64,000 bases of DNA from Strongylocentrotus purpuratus. Lineage: Eukaryota > Echinodermata > Echinoidea > Camarodonta > Strongylocentrotidae. Below are positions 46,540 through 57,875 of the stretch, one piece after another (the first letter of the stretch is position 1; each line of letters begins with the position of its first letter). The notes under the pieces were generated by a model. The model saw only the letters and a list, made by a program, of their open reading frames with translations. It did not search any database and was not told the DNA's origin. The position numbers were made by a program, and so were the translations under genes. The stretch lies in NCBI RefSeq assembly GCF_000002235.5, contig NW_022145611.1, positions 13,734,882 to 13,798,881 of the forward strand. The letters are read 5' to 3'.

Positions 46540-48890
46540 ATTGTTTAGTGTTTGAAGGGTGTATAATAATGTATTATTTATATGTCAATTTGTTTCGTCA
46601 TGTCCGTATTTAGTATTACTTTTGAATAAGACCATCAATAACATATCTGATTGATTTCATAATAACTTTAATGTCTGAGCATGCGAATGAGAACAACGTA
46701 AGGGCAAGTACTTATTTTGACTTTTTGTCTATGTCATTGTTAAAAGTGTTTGAAAAACAATACATTTATTAAGTAGGGCTTTGCAATACTTATAACGCTA
46801 GTACATTATTTGCAAATAATTGAGGTGAAGGGGGACTGATAAATAATTGATAGAGTTGGCGCGAAATGCAATTTTCTTAAATGATTTTAAATCATGTTTT
46901 CCAAAACGCTGAACTTGCTTTGTAAGAATTATCGGAGAGAAAGATCTGTAGATGGATAAATGAACAATTGTAATAAGTACAAAATTAAATAAAGTCTCAT
47001 CAAGTGTGGATCACTCTTCGTGAAGGATACATTTTGAAGGAAAAAATCCTATAAGAATATGTCGAAGCAACACCATTACATGATATTTACTATTGTGGTG
47101 TACAGGGAAACTGCAATTAATTTGTGAGTCTTCGATATGTTTGCTCATATCATCATCATCATAATCATCATCATCTTATCATAATTATTATTAGTAGTAG
47201 TACTAATAGTAGTAGTACTTTTGTTGCTGATGTCGGTGGTGTTCGTTAGGTGAAATAAAAAATTGTGAAAAGCTAATTATTTCTAGCTACAATTCTTCAA
47301 CAAAGTATCGTCCTGTTAATTCAAAGTCTAAACAATTCGATAGAATAATTTAATTTATCAACCGTTAATATTTGATTGATATTACACTTTCATACCGTTT
47401 CTTATGAGTACCCATAGTCTTGGAACTTGCCTACTCGATTGAAAAAAACTCTTAGTATAAATCACACAACTTTTTGCTGGCGCCCTTCACTTCACAGAGA
47501 GGAAGAACATTAAATCCAAAGAATAGTGCTGCTGAAAAATGATTTATTTTCTTCAGAGTAATATACTGTATTAATACACAAACACACACACACACACACA
47601 CACTCACAACACACACAACGACACGAAAACACACACAAAAATATAACAATTACATATAATTCTTCATTTTTTATATAATATTTGTATATACACTTATAGT
47701 TAAAACATTTGAAATAAAAATCCTGGAGAATTTTGTTCTTCATTATATGACCGGTTTCAATTTTATTTTTCCAGATATATTAAATTAAATATGTATATAT
47801 ATAAAATGTATATAATATTCTTATAATTTTTATTTTCTTTAACATTTCGTTTGGATCAAAGAATCAATTTTCATATATGCTATAATAATTTGAGGACCTT
47901 TACTTCTTGCTTTGTTAACTATAGTGTGTCACTTGGTATATTCACCCACCATCACAAGCTAGTACAGACTAGCAACACAGGGGTGCCCATTTCCCTACCA
48001 TTGACGGATAAGGGGGCGTGGCATATCCCCGACCCTTTTCGGTGAAGGAATTAAAGCACCCGACTCTAATGACCCTTTTTTGTCAGAAGAGTATTATGGA
48101 ATATATTGTGCCCCTCTTTTACAAAACCCTGGACCCGCCCCTGTCCCTGACAATATAAGTTACTATATTTGTACAATAACAATCGTTGTATATTGTCCGC
48201 GACCCCGTTTTTTCCTTCAAAATTGACTCTGTAATACAATAGAAGAAGAAAAAAAATCTAGTAACAATGGACGTGTACAAATATTAGTACATCACATGTC
48301 CTGCATGAGACAGGAAAACACGCGGAGTCGCGTGTCCCGGCGATCGGCCGGATAAGCTCATTAATTCACCCAAGTAGACAGAATAACGTTTCATATAGGC
48401 AGTTCATCGTCATACTCATTATGCTTCGGCGTTAGCATCTCGATTGCAGTTGCGATTGTGACATAAGCCACTGCACGACACTCGTCGAGGGACAGCATAT
48501 CATGCGATGCACGTACTGCAACTCATCGCACTAGGTGAAAATTTACCCCGATAGATCCACCAGCTTTGCATAGTACAGACCATGCAATGCCATCGAGCCT
48601 CATTATGCGCACTAGCTCAGCATGATTGGAAATGTATTTTATATGCACATGCTTCCCGCTTCTAGCACAACACCTATATCCTCGATAATACGGGAGGTAC
48701 AGGCAAAAGGAGAAAGTACTGTCGCTGTGTCGAGTTTTGTTGACGGTTTGAGTTGATTATTGATTTAGTGGCGATTGAACGGGTAGGCAAACCTTTCATG
48801 TTGAACCGGAACAAATAATGATTGTACACCTCGTCAAGTTATCACAAAGGTGGATTTAAATGTCAATAGGCGACTATAGGAGGACAGATC
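46540..48890. other. Non-coding stretch upstream of the FABP gene
   Basis: Holds an (ATC)n/(AGT)n trinucleotide stretch at 47150-47225 and a (CA)n tract at 47576-47605, in otherwise AT-rich sequence. From about 48300 composition becomes more balanced, which fits the 5' flank of the downstream gene. No other gene is recognised. Confidence 0.45.
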
Positions 48891-48902
48891 AGGTGAAGCC
48901 AT

Positions 48903-48918
48903 TGCAAAGTATATATGC
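48903..48918 (+). promoter_or_regulatory. Possible TATA-like element of the FABP gene
   Basis: GCAAAGTATATATGCTTC lies about 250 bases upstream of the FABP start codon. Position and composition would fit a TATA-type promoter followed by an untranslated leader of about 220 bases. No initiator was identified, so the call is tentative. Confidence 0.25.
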
Positions 48919-49161
48919 TTCTTTTTTTGTTCGTACAAGACTCCTACACCAGTCAACAGTTACTGTTTAACCCACACACACAAATTGACCCGGCAAAGTT
49001 GAATTGTGAGAATAACAGTTGGATTGTTTACCAACTTTTGAATTATACTCCCACTCAGTCTTACATGGTAGTTTCTGTACGCGATTTGATTACTTATGGT
49101 AATCACGAATAACCGTTAAAGGAACCCGTAGAGGATTTCCCGAAGGAATTACCCCACCAAC

Positions 49162-49596
49162 ATGGTGTCGGTCGATCTCAGTGGCTCTTGGAAGTTGGTG
49201 AGCAGTGAGAACCTGGACAAGTTCTTGAAAGCATGCGGTGTCGGACTGGTACACAGGACAATGGCATGTAAAGTGAACCCTACTGTTGACATCAAACAGG
49301 ATGGCGGGGACACGTTCGAAATCGCGACCAGGACGCCGTTGAACAAGCAAGAGATGCGCTTCAAGGTCGACGAGGTGTTTAAAGGAAACATCCCCTGGGA
49401 GAAGTCGGACAGGGAGATGAAGGCATCGTGGGAAGACGAGAAGCTCGTCATCAGAATGATGGATGATGTCGATGGAAGCGAGCCCGTGTTCGCCAGGTAC
49501 ATCGACGGGGAACAACTCGTGCTAGCTCAGAGCAAGAAAGGCGTAGAATCCAAGCGGTACTTCCAAAGGATAACACAAACTAAAGAAAGAAACTAA
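49162..49596 (+). CDS. Fatty-acid/retinoid binding protein (FABP/CRABP family), intronless
   Basis: 144-residue cytosolic lipid chaperone of the ten-stranded beta-barrel family, which carries fatty acids or retinoids. The N-terminus DLSGSWKLVSSENLDKFLKACGVG (residues 5-28) matches the family signature G-x-W-x-L-x-x-S-x-N-(F/L)-D-x-x-(L/M)-K-A-x-G-(V/L)-G, including the helix-turn-helix lid. Of the three buried residues that usually hold the carboxylate, the two arginines are present (R112 and R132). The tyrosine position two after R132 is F134. The protein is some ten residues longer than the typical 131-135. The whole protein lies in one uninterrupted frame, although family members usually have three introns, which suggests a retrocopy or intron loss. 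CDS composition is GC-richer than its flanks and the frame is clean, so it looks functional. Confidence 0.92.
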   Translation: MVSVDLSGSWKLVSSENLDKFLKACGVGLVHRTMACKVNPTVDIKQDGGDTFEIATRTPLNKQEMRFKVDEVFKGNIPWEKSDREMKASWEDEKLVIRMMDDVDGSEPVFARYIDGEQLVLAQSKKGVESKRYFQRITQTKERN

Positions 49597-51896
49597 TGAT
49601 GCCATTTTGTATATTTCATATTCTGTATTATTAAGCGAACAAGCTTGTAAATATCTATGCTGAATGTCGATGATGCTTTTTATGTACACTGAGGCTGATA
49701 CTTATTTACTCGTATATATTCGCTGAAACAAAAAGCCTGAAAGTACTCTTTTATTGCAATAGCTTTATAATATCCGATTTTAAATCGTAACTATGAAAAT
49801 ATATCTTAAATCTATGCACATACACGTATAGTATCGCAAGTACGATATTCGCCAAAATGTTGTACTTTCTTTTTTATTCGTCAAAAATTCAAACACATTT
49901 GTCGCCACTGCAGTATACTGCATGTGCAGACGAGCAATGCTTGGATTTGGTTGAAGCACCCCGATATTTGTGTATGTCACCAAATATTCAATGTGAAAGG
50001 CTTCACAGTTATATATATTTTTAGAAGGATATGTCACAATTAATAACCAATATAACGTTAGTGGTATAAACGCTGGATCGCATTTTAAGATCCTTCGATC
50101 GACTCTTTCTAGGATATAGATATACTTTTTGGTAATTTGTACAAAGATTTGACTTTTTACGTTTATCAACTTAAGTACTCTTCGAGAGCGCTAATAAGTA
50201 TTTAATTATTACTGTAACATTATCATTGTTATTATTATCATTATTAATATTATAAAGCTTGTTATTGTTGTCGTTGTTTTTGTATACCTTCGTCACAGCA
50301 ATGGTGTGTAATTTTTTTCTTCCATGAGGTAACTTGGAGTATGAGAGCGCATGCTCTTTAAAATGACTTAAAAATGGTAATTGTTTCAGTATTCGTAAGA
50401 CAGAATTATGCCAATTACATATTTATACATGTTAAACCTTGCATCACCTGTCATCTATGATTTACACGTAAGATATGGTGTATAAAATATTTACTATGTT
50501 TGTAAGTATCTATACACTGCATTTTTTCCCCACTCGAAATGCACGGTTGAAAAACGTTTTCTATCAATATGTTTTTTAGCAGCTTTCCCCCCCCCCCCAT
50601 TCCATTCAAAATCATAAAAACGGTGACATCAAAACATAGGAAAACCAGACACAAAAGTGCAATTGAATACATTAAAGATAAATGACATCATAGTACATCA
50701 CAAAAGAGACACTGAGGACTAACTAAGAGGAAAAAAATGAAGGAAGGAGATAATCAATGGTCAGGCCAGTAAGTACTGATGATATATTTTGTATGTTTTC
50801 TTTTAAAAGAATGTTATGATGGGCATTTTTTAGTTCAAAGGACGAGGAATTCCAAAGCTTGTGCCCAATATATTTCACAGTGTTGTGAAGTAATCTATGA
50901 ACTTGCTACATGTACTTAGAGGCTGCAAACATAAATATATTGATATTGTTGTAAGTGCAATAAAACGACGATATTTTCAGCTACTTCTTTTTTATATAGA
51001 AAGTGCATGATATGTGATTAGCTAGAGGGGAGAAAAATATCGAAAAAGAATTATAACTATCGCCTACATTGATGATATATTAATTTGTAAATTGTATCAT
51101 TGAAGAACAAAAATGCTACATGAAATGCACAAATCGCGAAGAATATAGATGCGCTGGTCACAAGACGAACGCCAACGTATTTCCATTATTTGCTTTTTAG
51201 CGAAGTATTATCTTACTGTTAAATAATTGCAATTTTTGTCTCGAAGGGAGTGACTTGTCTGTTTATATTATGCAATACAATATCTTGTCACCATGGAGGC
51301 TATATACTTATTTGTCTTATTGGCAGCAAGATTAATTACACAATGCACTTACTAAAATATGCATATATTTGTGAAAAAGTATGAAAATGCGCGGTGAAAA
51401 AAAAAAAAAATTAGTATTTTCATCTATTTTGTAAACTACTACTCTTTCTATTATTACTATACTACTGTTACAAGCAGAATATTTTTTACAATGTATAAAG
51501 AAAGGTGAAATTTGAAAGCTATTGCTCATTTTAAGTATTAAGTACCAATGAAAGATACTAGTATTGCTGTGGAAAAAGCTTTTTCCAATATTTCCTTCTC
51601 TCACTACAACCAAACGACAACTTACAATTTTGAAAGATGATATTTGTAATCAATTGATATAATTAAATAACATCTGTAATATTGTATAAAAAAACGATCG
51701 GTATATCTTCGGATAATAATTGTTTGTCACTTTTTGTCATGGCTTTCTCGTTGTATCAGAAAACAAAATACATGTATAAGTATATATGCATGTTATTTAC
51801 GCAGCTTGTCCGATCCACAAAGTCATGTTAATTATTATAGCCTACTTATACAACATGCTTCGTGGAACAAATCCAAATCAAGTCAAATATTAAAGG
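49597..51896. other. Downstream flank of the FABP gene, no further gene
   Basis: Should include the FABP 3' untranslated region, but no canonical AATAAA is close to the stop. It holds ATT-rich low complexity at 50205-50255 and a C run at 50588-50598. Open frames of 73-129 codons show no family resemblance. Confidence 0.45.
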
Positions 51897-52430
51897 GAAA
51901 GTCCACCCCAAAATAAGTTTGTTTCGATAGAGGCAGAATAATAAGAAAATCAGGTGAGTGAAATTTTGAGCAAATTCTGAATGAAAATAAGAAAGTTATG
52001 AATTATTGAAGTTGTGATCAATCAAATACAAATTGGCAACTCTGTGACTTATTATACGAGCTCTCCTTCATTTGCTTTGTGCATAATATTCCATAAAATC
52101 ATGTTTTCTTCGTTATTGATGACGGAATATATATTTGTTCCTTGCAGGGGGAGTATAGAAACATATTTGCAATTATTATATTTAGGGTGCATGTATGGTT
52201 GAAATTTTTCTTGAGGGAAAATGAAAATTTTAGATTTTTTTAGTACTGAGCAAATGGAAGTTGAGCTCGCATGATACGTCATAGAGTTGCCAATTTGTGT
52301 TTGATTGATCACAACTTCAATAATTCATAACTTTCTTATTTTCATTCAGAATTTGCTCAAACTTTCACTCACCTGATTTTCTTATTATTCTGCCTCTATC
52401 GAAACAAACTTATTTTTGGGGTGGACTTTC
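51897..52430. mobile_element. MITE, about 534 bp, with roughly 190-bp terminal inverted repeats
   Basis: GAAAGTCCACCCCAAAATAA at the left end is mirrored by TTATTTTTGGGGTGGACTTTC at the right. The arms continue through TTTCGATAGAGGCAGAATAA, AAAATCAGGTGAGTGAAA, TTCTGAATGAAAATAAG and GATCAATCAAA before diverging. It is non-coding and without a convincing target duplication. Superfamily not assigned. Confidence 0.8.
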
Positions 52431-52569
52431 TGATGTAAAAACAAAAAATCGAAATAAATCATAATGTTCAGTAGAATGTCTATACGGAACAGAGAGTAGA
52501 GAGTGAGAGAGAGAGAGAGAGAGAGAGAAACATTGAAAAAAAGACGTGGAGGAGAAGTCATGATAGATG

Positions 52570-52603
<34 letters not shown>

Positions 52604-53394
52604 AAAGAGTGGCGCATAATCATCAATAAACTGAATTCTGTTTGCATAAATCATGTCATCCGCTTAACGCTCGATCATTTAAAAGACTCTTCATTCGGAT
52701 AAAGTGACGGTGAACAAACAAATCTCTGTTTCTATTCTATAATGGTGTTTGATGATAATTGACAATGGCAAAATGAGGACACAATTTATACAATTTATAT
52801 AGAAAATAAAGCATGACAAAAACAAAAACGCTGAAAGATGTTACTTTTCAGTGATGATAAAACAAAGAGACTTGTTTTGTCTGTGTGTTCTTCGTCTTCT
52901 CCCCTTTCTCTCTCTAAACTTCAATTTCGTGAGCCTTCGATTTTTAAATTAATGCATCTTGACATCATACTTACCAGCACAACTCGATGAGAAAATCTTA
53001 TACTTTGTGTATATAATGCTCAATTGCTGTAAGACTATTCATCTAAATAAAGCAATTATGACTCGCCATACAATCTTTCACTTTCGGTATATAATTTAAT
53101 CTCACTTGAACACAAAGCTCTCAACATGATAAAATCTTTCACTTCCTACAAATTCTTCAGCTTATTTCCTGTGGTCATTCGTTTTCAAGTGTTTCCTCTT
53201 TTAAAGGGACGAAGTTGCAGCAAGCCTTGCTTTCAACGTTCAAATATACAGTTCTTCTGCTGGGAGCTATAGAAAGGCTTTAACTCTGTGTTAACCGATA
53301 TGAGTTAATGCCCTTTTTGATCGGAATTTTGAAATAACTGTCGAATCTCTATGAGTGATGATTTGAGATATTTCCTAGTCAGTGGGACATAATG
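52431..53394. other. Non-coding stretch with two (GA)n tracts
   Basis: GA dinucleotide tracts lie at 52505-52528 and 52570-52602. The remainder is AT-rich without a recognisable gene. Confidence 0.5.
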
Positions 53395-53676
53395 ATACTA
53401 ATATGTATAGCGCTTAATACAATTACGTTTCTTTACATTACCGCGGTCATTGGATTCAATTGCTAATCCGCACATGATAGGACACATGCGCCGCTCCCTG
53501 GGGAGTATTCGAGCCAGGCGCCATTTTACCAGCGAGCACATCCCAATAAAACCACATTTTAACGTTCGCATCCTACCGGGTACCAAATTAACAAAGTCAT
53601 GTGTGTGTCGGGGCTCGAACCCACGACCTCCGCATTTCCAGTCAATTATTTGAACCACTCGACTGCGACACCTCTA
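53395..53676 (-). mobile_element. tRNA-headed SINE, about 280 bp
   Basis: On the minus strand it starts GTGTCGCAGTCGAGTGGTTC (A-box region) and reaches GGTCGTGGGTTCGAGCCCCG (B-box) about 45 bases later. The head's GTGTCG can pair with CGACAC after the T-arm, so it looks derived from a serine-type tRNA. A body of about 200 bases contains AATGTGGTTTTATTGGGATG and CTCGAATACTCCCCAGGGAG. The tail is ATTAAGCGCTATACATATTA. Head, body and recurring tail define a SINE rather than a functional tRNA gene. Confidence 0.7.
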
Positions 53677-54748
53677 CAGAATCTACCTAGGTTGTCGACA
53701 TGTTAATCGCAATACATTCATTTTTTAGCATACCATACTCCCCTGCAAATCACGTTTAGCTATTAAAAGCCATTTCCTTGTAATCTGAGGCACCCACTAT
53801 ACTACGGAAATGCATAGGTTTTATTTTATTATTTATGTTAATCCCTGCAAATGTGGATACGCTGGTGAAGTAACAGTGTACCGACCTTTAACCCCCCTCC
53901 CCCCCCCCCCCTCTCTCTCTCTCTTTTCTCCTTTACACAAATTTGTACAAGTTCATGCGCAAACTTTACCGAAACAAAATATGAAAATAGTCTGCATGAC
54001 TTTTCGGAAAACACACCCTACGTCAGTATGCTGTACTAAGCTGTATGTTTATTTAATCTGTTTGATCAGAAATTAAGTAAATGAAATTCCATTCAGATAA
54101 TATCAGATCAATCAAATCAATCACCAAGAATGACATATTCCTGACAAATTCCTTGTTAAAAATTTGGCCAGTTCGGTCCTATGTGCAAAGGATAGGGTTG
54201 GAGCAAATAGTTCTTTGGTAAACCATTTCTTTTCAGTGGCGTATCCAGCAATTGATAAACGGTAGGGGTGGAATCGTCATGGTATTTCCATCCTGATGAA
54301 ATTGTTTAGCATTGTGAATTGTATTTTTTCCTGTGCCTTGAAACGATGGGGGGGGGGGTTGCCGGCTTGCAGCCCCTGTCCACCACCTCATACGCATTTG
54401 CTGTAGTTTATTGAGAGCGAGAGAGAGAGAGAGAGAGAGAAAGGAACAACATTATGAATACTCGATTACACTTTTTTAATTTCTCTGCAATATCATTACC
54501 AGAAAACATTTAGAACAGTAGGCGATTCTGATCATGATGTTCTTTTTGTAATTATGAAACTGTGTGTGTTAGGAATGATAGCGAAACCAATGCAATTAAA
54601 TATTTAAGCCTAAATGTACAAGCTAATAACAAACATCACAGTCAGTGTGGCGACCGAATTATTCTAGAAAAACAGACTATGTTCAGTTTTAGTTTCGGTA
54701 TAGTTTCCGCATGAACATGTACCAATACATCTACATGACATACAATGA
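53677..54748. other. Non-coding stretch with C/CT and GA tracts
   Basis: A C run passes into (CT)n at 53897-53927. A G run lies near 54350, and (GA)n at 54417-54441. No gene is seen. Confidence 0.5.
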
Positions 54749-54994
54749 TTGTTTGGATTTTGCGGCAGTAATACTAATGCACTCATTTGTGTTCTGATGG
54801 TTGTAAGACAAGAGACATTTTCTGCCAATTTACGAAATCAACTACCTTCATTTGATATAATTTTATCAGATGTAAAATGTTATTATGAAATGGAAAAATA
54901 TATATACCAAACAAATCTCAGAGAGAATAAATTGAAAAAGAAATGGTTTCACTTTAAAAAATATTTTGAGAGTGTTGGAAATGTGCCAACATGA
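54749..54994 (+). mobile_element. Possible LINE C-terminal fragment
   Basis: The 81-codon frame ends in MEKYIYQTNLRENKLKKKWF followed by HFKKYFES. A basic stretch then K-x-x-K-K-W-x-x-F-x-x-Y is reminiscent of the C-terminus of Tx1/L1-type LINE reverse transcriptases (K-x-x-K-x-W-x-P-x-x-x-Y). There is no other motif to confirm it, so this is weak. Confidence 0.2.
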
Positions 54995-57875
54995 ACATGG
55001 TCATGTATTTTATGTTTGGTATATTCTTATATATTTAAAATACTAATTTTGTCATAAATATTTTTATCTGCCACAAAGTTTTCGGTCGTGAGGATTATCA
55101 TCTGTGTTAATCCATTATGTGTGGACATTATTTCTTTAATCATTTGTATATAATGTATGGATATACCGTATATGATTGGAATTTGTTTTGAAAATAAGGA
55201 ACCCTGTGGAACTGACGGGGGAAAAAGAAGAAGAAAAAAAAGAGTGATACTATTCCCAGAACGCATGATTTTAGTCTATCTCCTCCTAGACTTTTCAATT
55301 ATTGCTCGTGATTTACGACATTTCAGACGGGTATCGTAAAAGGACACATATTAGGGGCTGTTAGATTAAAATGATCTCACATATTCTTGTTGGTTTTGTG
55401 ATAATTACTTGTTAATTTTCTTTCTTAATTAGACTAGTTATTTGTTTGATTTTCCTATGAATGTTTGGCCTTTCGTTCTTCTTGCCTCTTTCCCTCTGTG
55501 CATCTGTCCCATATCTCTCATGTCCGTCTCAACATGCATGCATGTTTCTGCCTTTCTCGGCATGCCCTGCTCTCTCTCTCTCTCTCTCTCTCTCTCATTC
55601 TTTCTCTTTCTCTTGTTATGAATGCATTTATGCATATTCATTAATCTGTAAATGTATATGGAGGCTGAGTCAGATATCATTATTATTATATTATTATCAT
55701 TAATATCATGATTATTATTATTATTTTGTATAAATAATATTATCATTATTATCATTATTGTTACATCATTATTACTATTTTTATCATTGTTATTATTTCC
55801 ATCATTATTATTATCATTATTATAAGAACCATCCCATAAGTCATTGCAATACAAATACATTAAACATGCGGGTAGAGTTACTATCCTCAATCTATTGTTG
55901 ATACAGATTAGAGAGTAAACATATCATACATTTGTGTAAAAGTTTTAATGAAACACCTTTCATCATGGCAATAAAAATATGTGAAAAATACTTAATTCTA
56001 AACACAATACCTTCTTTTAGAAATACATGTATATATATATTTGTTTTAATTTCTGAAGAATTACAAATGTACAGAAAGACCACAAAGAACAGAAAGACAT
56101 AGAAGTCTTTTCATTCTAGTACACGGTTATGCAATCCTATTTATAACAATTACTAAACACATGTTTCAATCATATTTATTCATATTTATGACAATGACAA
56201 ATACATAAAAAGAACTCATTGAATTCTTTTTATGAGGAGTCATTGTCATAAGATTGCTAAATCACACTTCTGTATTTAATACCCTTATCACGACAGCTCC
56301 AAATTTATGGCTTATATCATACTTGAATCTACAATCTAGCAAATATGCAACCATCAGCACTTTTTATATTTGTTTTGTTTTTAATCCATGTCATATCTTG
56401 GAAGCTTATAAAGTGAGTAGCAAAATTATTGCAGCATGTATTATTTCAACAAAACATGGCCATTAAGCTTGGTTATCATATCTAAAGATCTATTTACATT
56501 GGAATCTCAAATATCCAAATGAATATTTACCAAATTCATAAAGGATATACTGTGATAAATAATATTTACCAGCAGAGACCAAATACTATAACGTTTACTT
56601 GGGAACTGTTTTATTGTGACTCTATTACAGTTTGTTCATATAAAAAACAATTCCTGTAATTTCTTTGCAGATGAATAACAAATGTGAGGGCTTTAAAGGT
56701 AACAAAATAATCCATAATTTGGGAAACCACTCACAGCTGTGTTATCATGAGAATGTTGAAGCAAATGAAACATGCAGCATCTGTAATTTCTTTGCAGAAA
56801 TCACAGCAAAATTTTAAAGTCTTTTAAATGATCAAAATATATAATTTATATATGTGTTGCCATTCTCTTGATTCGAATTGTTCATATAAGATCAGTCAAT
56901 GATTATTTTATATGATTTTATTTGTAAAACAATCATATTTCTAATTTGTAAAAGATTTATACAGCATCAGCGTAAATAAAGTCAAAGGGATTAAACATTT
57001 CACACCAAGATTGGTTCAATCATTTAGCATATCTTTTCAAAGAAAAAACCCATAAATTTAGCATTACATTATAAATATGAACGATTCTCTCAAAACCGAA
57101 ATGACAATAAGGTACACTCCTGAATGAACTTTGTCATACATTTCAGTTGTTTGATAGAAATATACTTCCTGAGTCAACCAAATTCTTGTAGTGTTCTAAA
57201 AAGTCTAGCAATAAATAAATGAAGTCCAACATAATCAATACATCTTACTTTATGGGTGCTTTCAGTCTGTTGGAGACTGGGTCAATATTTAATCAATTTT
57301 ATGATCAGAATAAAATCTATCACAATTACATGGTAGGAAAATGAAACTGTCTTCAACAGGTTAACAGTATTGGATGACTCTATATCTATAATAAGAGTAT
57401 ATAATCATAGTGGTTTTAGATTGCAAAAGAAAAATACTATCATTTTCATCAAACTCATGACCTAGGTCAACAGGGTTGTTTCTACTTCTAAAACCACACT
57501 GTCCTATCTGAGTATAGTCCATTTTTAGCAGCTTTTTTCATACATGTTTATTAAAACATGTAGATACATACATCATCAGATATTTTGTAATTTGTTCATA
57601 ACTTGATTTTACTGAAACATGCTCCAGTGACAATCTCTCTGAGGCCAATTTCCTACACTTAGCAAATCCCCAATTTCAACCTTGGACATAACACATAACC
57701 TAACCCTAACCCTAACCTTTACCCAACGCCGATTGTATCCTAGCTCTAACCCTATCTAACCTGTCATTACAGCAAATGTCAGGTCACCTATTAATCACAA
57801 TAAATCAGAATAAATCAATCATTATCGATCCACTATACGTTTTGAGAAGTGAAAATTATATCACAAGGTCCTGGG
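54995..57875. other. Non-coding stretch between the FABP and ALKBH1 loci
   Basis: Contains (CT)n at 55570-55597 and ATT/ATC low complexity at 55675-55825. At 57697-57715 there is a short run of CTAACCCTAACCCTAACC (telomere-type repeat), and a further degenerate copy lies to about 57765. A TTTATT at 57547-57552 could be the minus-strand AATAAA signal of ALKBH1, about 325 bases after its stop. No other gene is recognised. Confidence 0.5.

Noticed and set aside
53580-53676. tRNA-Ser-like gene on the minus strand
   Set aside because: Stem pairing is degenerate and the segment is fused to a body and a tail that recurs elsewhere, so it is the head of a SINE.
57695-57765. Telomere (CCCTAA repeats)
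   Set aside because: Only about three adjacent repeats plus degenerate copies in the middle of unique sequence next to an active gene. This is a short interstitial tract.
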